NCBI RefSeq assembly: GCF_031769195.1
Contig: NZ_JAVHNP010000003.1
Span: 310,001-374,000 of the forward strand
Length of the DNA stretch: 64,000 nt
Direction of reading: 5' to 3'
Source: Vreelandella sp031769195
Lineage (GTDB): Bacteria; Pseudomonadota; Gammaproteobacteria; Pseudomonadales; Halomonadaceae
The notes beneath the pieces are model-generated. The model saw only the letters and a program-made list of their open reading frames with translations, searched no databases and was not told the origin of the DNA. The position numbers and the translations under genes are program-made. Every line of letters starts with the position of its first letter. Position 1 is the stretch's first letter. Of the stretch, positions 62,468-64,000 are shown piece by piece.

Positions 62468-62502
62468 AAAAGAGCCTGCGAGAAATCGTGGGCTCTTTTT
62501 TT
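62468..62502 (+). terminator. Terminator after tRNA-Arg
   Basis: AAAAGAGCC pairs with GGCTCTTTT around an inner CGA/TCG stem; seven or more T follow. A clear intrinsic terminator. Confidence 0.82.
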
Positions 62503-62585
62503 GTGTAGAAATCGCAGGCCCTTTGTTTAGGTCTATATAAGGTGAGTAGTTTTGTCTGACACTATATATAACGCTTTTGTGGACA

Positions 62586-64000
62586 TTAGGTAGCACCCAT
62601 CCATTCTGCTAATTGTTGATTAGCCTTCAGTCGTTGGCGTTGTAGCAAAGCGCTATTAAAAATGGAGTCCAGAGAGGCCTTTGGTTTCGCTAATGGCAGT
62701 GCTACAGCCGCCTCGTCACGAAATTGCTGGGAAATTGTTTCGTTTTCATCAAGGTATTGCCACCAACTCAAAATATCCTGTTTCGCCTTTTGCATTACCT
62801 GTGCAGCGGGTAATCGGTCTGATTTTGATTGGTTGGCTTTATCCGTTGTTGGAAAGAGATTCCATAAGTCATTGTTATTCCATCGCGACCAAGGAAAACA
62901 GTGGTCGATAGCATAGTTGCTCTTATGTAAATCACTGCCCGTCCAGACACAGGGTAAGGGCATTGGGTTTTGTAGACGCTGCGACACTAGCTGACGCACC
63001 TGCTGAGTATCTCGACGACTTTCTTGCCACTGTAAAGCGAGATGTAAGGTACCAGTATCATAAGAAGTATCGTATCGCTGCATTAACTGAACCCATTCAT
63101 GCACTATGGCTGGTTCTAGCCAGCAGGCATAACGACTCATCGAGTCCCATAGTGTGGCAGGAATACGAAAAGTTCCAAACGTTAACAGTGTTGCGCTATC
63201 AAGACGAACAGCCTGCTCCCGGATGCGTAGACGTTGATAACTTCCGTCAAATATTGGACGTTGGCTGCCCGGCCAAGTGGTGAAGTGAGTTGGCATATTG
63301 AGAATAGTCTGACAAGCATCGCGAATGGCCCGCATTACCGTGGCAGCACACTGAGGGTCATAAAAAGCTGAGCCAATACGAAGAGCATGCGGCGACAGTT
63401 GCTTCAGACGGTAGAAATTATCTTTTGCGAAGCCGTACCCTTTGTTGCCGGGAGCTTGACGCAAATCACGTTCTATTAATAAGGGGCGGTACAGCTTTAT
63501 CCAGAAAAGCCCTACCGCCCCTAGAGGTATCGTTACCCACTCATCTGTACGTGAGATAACAATACCCGGTGCACTATCGGCCAAGCGCGTTAGAGTGCGC
63601 AACAAGCCGAGTTTATAAGAAGATGACTTATCATCATTAACGATAATATGGCGTAAAGAGGGTAATGCACCAGTACCATCATCTGGTAATTTGAACACGC
63701 GCAAATGCCAAGTAACACCTTGACGACCAAGTTGGTCATAGTGGTGACTAGCTTGTACTGGAAGCAGCGCCAGATTTTGAGCCCAATTATCTAGGACGCC
63801 CATATCGACAGGATAAAATTGCCTCTCATCGTTGTGAGGGCCTTCACGGCAGGTAATCACGAGATGCCCACCTGGGGCAAGAAGAGAGCATAAAATGCGT
63901 AAAGCGCGTTGCTGCTCATCGGACGATAAATGCATCAATACTGCGGATACCAAAATTAGCTGAAAACGCTGCGACAATTGACGTACATGGTTTAAAGCAG
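62586..64000 (-). CDS. Methyltransferase-HNH nuclease fusion, 5' end cut
   Basis: About 470 C-terminal residues visible; the frame stays open to the window edge, so the N-terminus is missing. Part 1 (about 1-100 of the visible protein) is the end of a class I SAM methyltransferase: FQLILVSAVLMHLSSDEQQRAL, LLAPGGHLVITCREG. Part 2 has SSSYKLGLLRTLTRLADSA and VTIPLGAVGLFWIKLYRPLL, a helical module often seen with HNH nucleases. Part 3 is an HNH domain: CVWTGSDLHKSNYAIDHCFPWS with Asp-His, then DLWNLFPTTDKANQSKSDRLP (Asn). Base composition is more AT-rich than the rest. Likely accessory, perhaps defence; the target of methylation is unknown. Confidence 0.75.
   Translation of the reverse strand, partial: ALNHVRQLSQRFQLILVSAVLMHLSSDEQQRALRILCSLLAPGGHLVITCREGPHNDERQFYPVDMGVLDNWAQNLALLPVQASHHYDQLGRQGVTWHLRVFKLPDDGTGALPSLRHIIVNDDKSSSYKLGLLRTLTRLADSAPGIVISRTDEWVTIPLGAVGLFWIKLYRPLLIERDLRQAPGNKGYGFAKDNFYRLKQLSPHALRIGSAFYDPQCAATVMRAIRDACQTILNMPTHFTTWPGSQRPIFDGSYQRLRIREQAVRLDSATLLTFGTFRIPATLWDSMSRYACWLEPAIVHEWVQLMQRYDTSYDTGTLHLALQWQESRRDTQQVRQLVSQRLQNPMPLPCVWTGSDLHKSNYAIDHCFPWSRWNNNDLWNLFPTTDKANQSKSDRLPAAQVMQKAKQDILSWWQYLDENETISQQFRDEAAVALPLAKPKASLDSIFNSALLQRQRLKANQQLAEWMGAT

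Noticed and set aside
62390..62596. A 68-codon open frame on the minus strand across tRNA-Arg
   Set aside because: It is the antisense of the tRNA; the peptide end WRARQELNLRPSASEADTLSN-type text is the well-known false protein produced by tRNA genes.
62662..63283. Plus-strand frames of 84 and 106 codons opposite the methyltransferase-HNH gene
   Set aside because: They are antisense to a frame with recognisable methyltransferase and HNH motifs and lack ribosome binding sites.

Overview
The window looks like chromosomal DNA of a Halomonas-type gammaproteobacterium (family Halomonadaceae). This rests on the GC-rich coding sequence, the gene order xseB-ispA-dxs, the many TRAP, TTT and BCCT transporters, and a complete urea uptake and urease set. 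The genus is inferred from gene content and protein character; no database search was possible. Almost all of the window is ordinary coding sequence. I see no insertion sequence, prophage or CRISPR array. Only the last 1.5 kb, beyond a tRNA-Arg gene, looks like accessory DNA.

1-8.9 kb holds housekeeping genes: speE (cut by the edge) overlapping hemE, then ribA, a glutathione S-transferase, djlA, the dxs-ispA-xseB isoprenoid/exonuclease operon, and serA. 8.9-17.2 kb holds a pirin, trhO, a divergent enoyl-CoA hydratase homologue, an IclR regulator, a YqaA-type membrane protein, a large MscS-type channel, and the divergent pterin genes folM and folK, with a possible CarH/LitR-type operator upstream of folM. 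17.2-23.5 kb holds an isolated flagellin with a sigma-28 promoter, an atypical BCCT carrier with an unusual upstream control region, a NitT/TauT-type ABC transporter and a DUF481 protein.

23.6-29.5 kb is a tricarboxylate system: a CitA/CitB-type two-component pair followed by tctC-tctB-tctA. 29.5-35.6 kb is the urea ABC operon urtABCDE. 40.2-45.9 kb is the urease operon ureDABC-EFG. Both nitrogen operons carry the same upstream architecture: two NtrC-like 17-bp sites centred about -141 and -110, and a good sigma-54 promoter. They are therefore probably co-induced under nitrogen limitation, urea import feeding urease. Between them lie a globin-coupled diguanylate cyclase, a PCuAC copper chaperone, a PepSY membrane protein, a DUF2946 protein and a small secreted protein. 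A chemoreceptor with its own sigma-28 promoter follows urease.

48-54.8 kb holds an aconitase-family hydratase, an HMG-CoA-lyase-family enzyme and a CaiB-type CoA-transferase as one operon, divergent from a LysR-HAD-LysR cluster. This looks like breakdown of a branched C5-C6 hydroxy- or unsaturated acid, inferred from enzyme classes. 55-62.2 kb holds a TAXI-type TRAP system with a 2-hydroxyacid dehydrogenase and a carboxymuconolactone-decarboxylase-family protein, facing a second, DctPQM-type TRAP operon. 62.4 kb is tRNA-Arg(CCG). After it, running off the window, is a methyltransferase-HNH nuclease fusion, the best candidate here for an undescribed (possibly defence) system.
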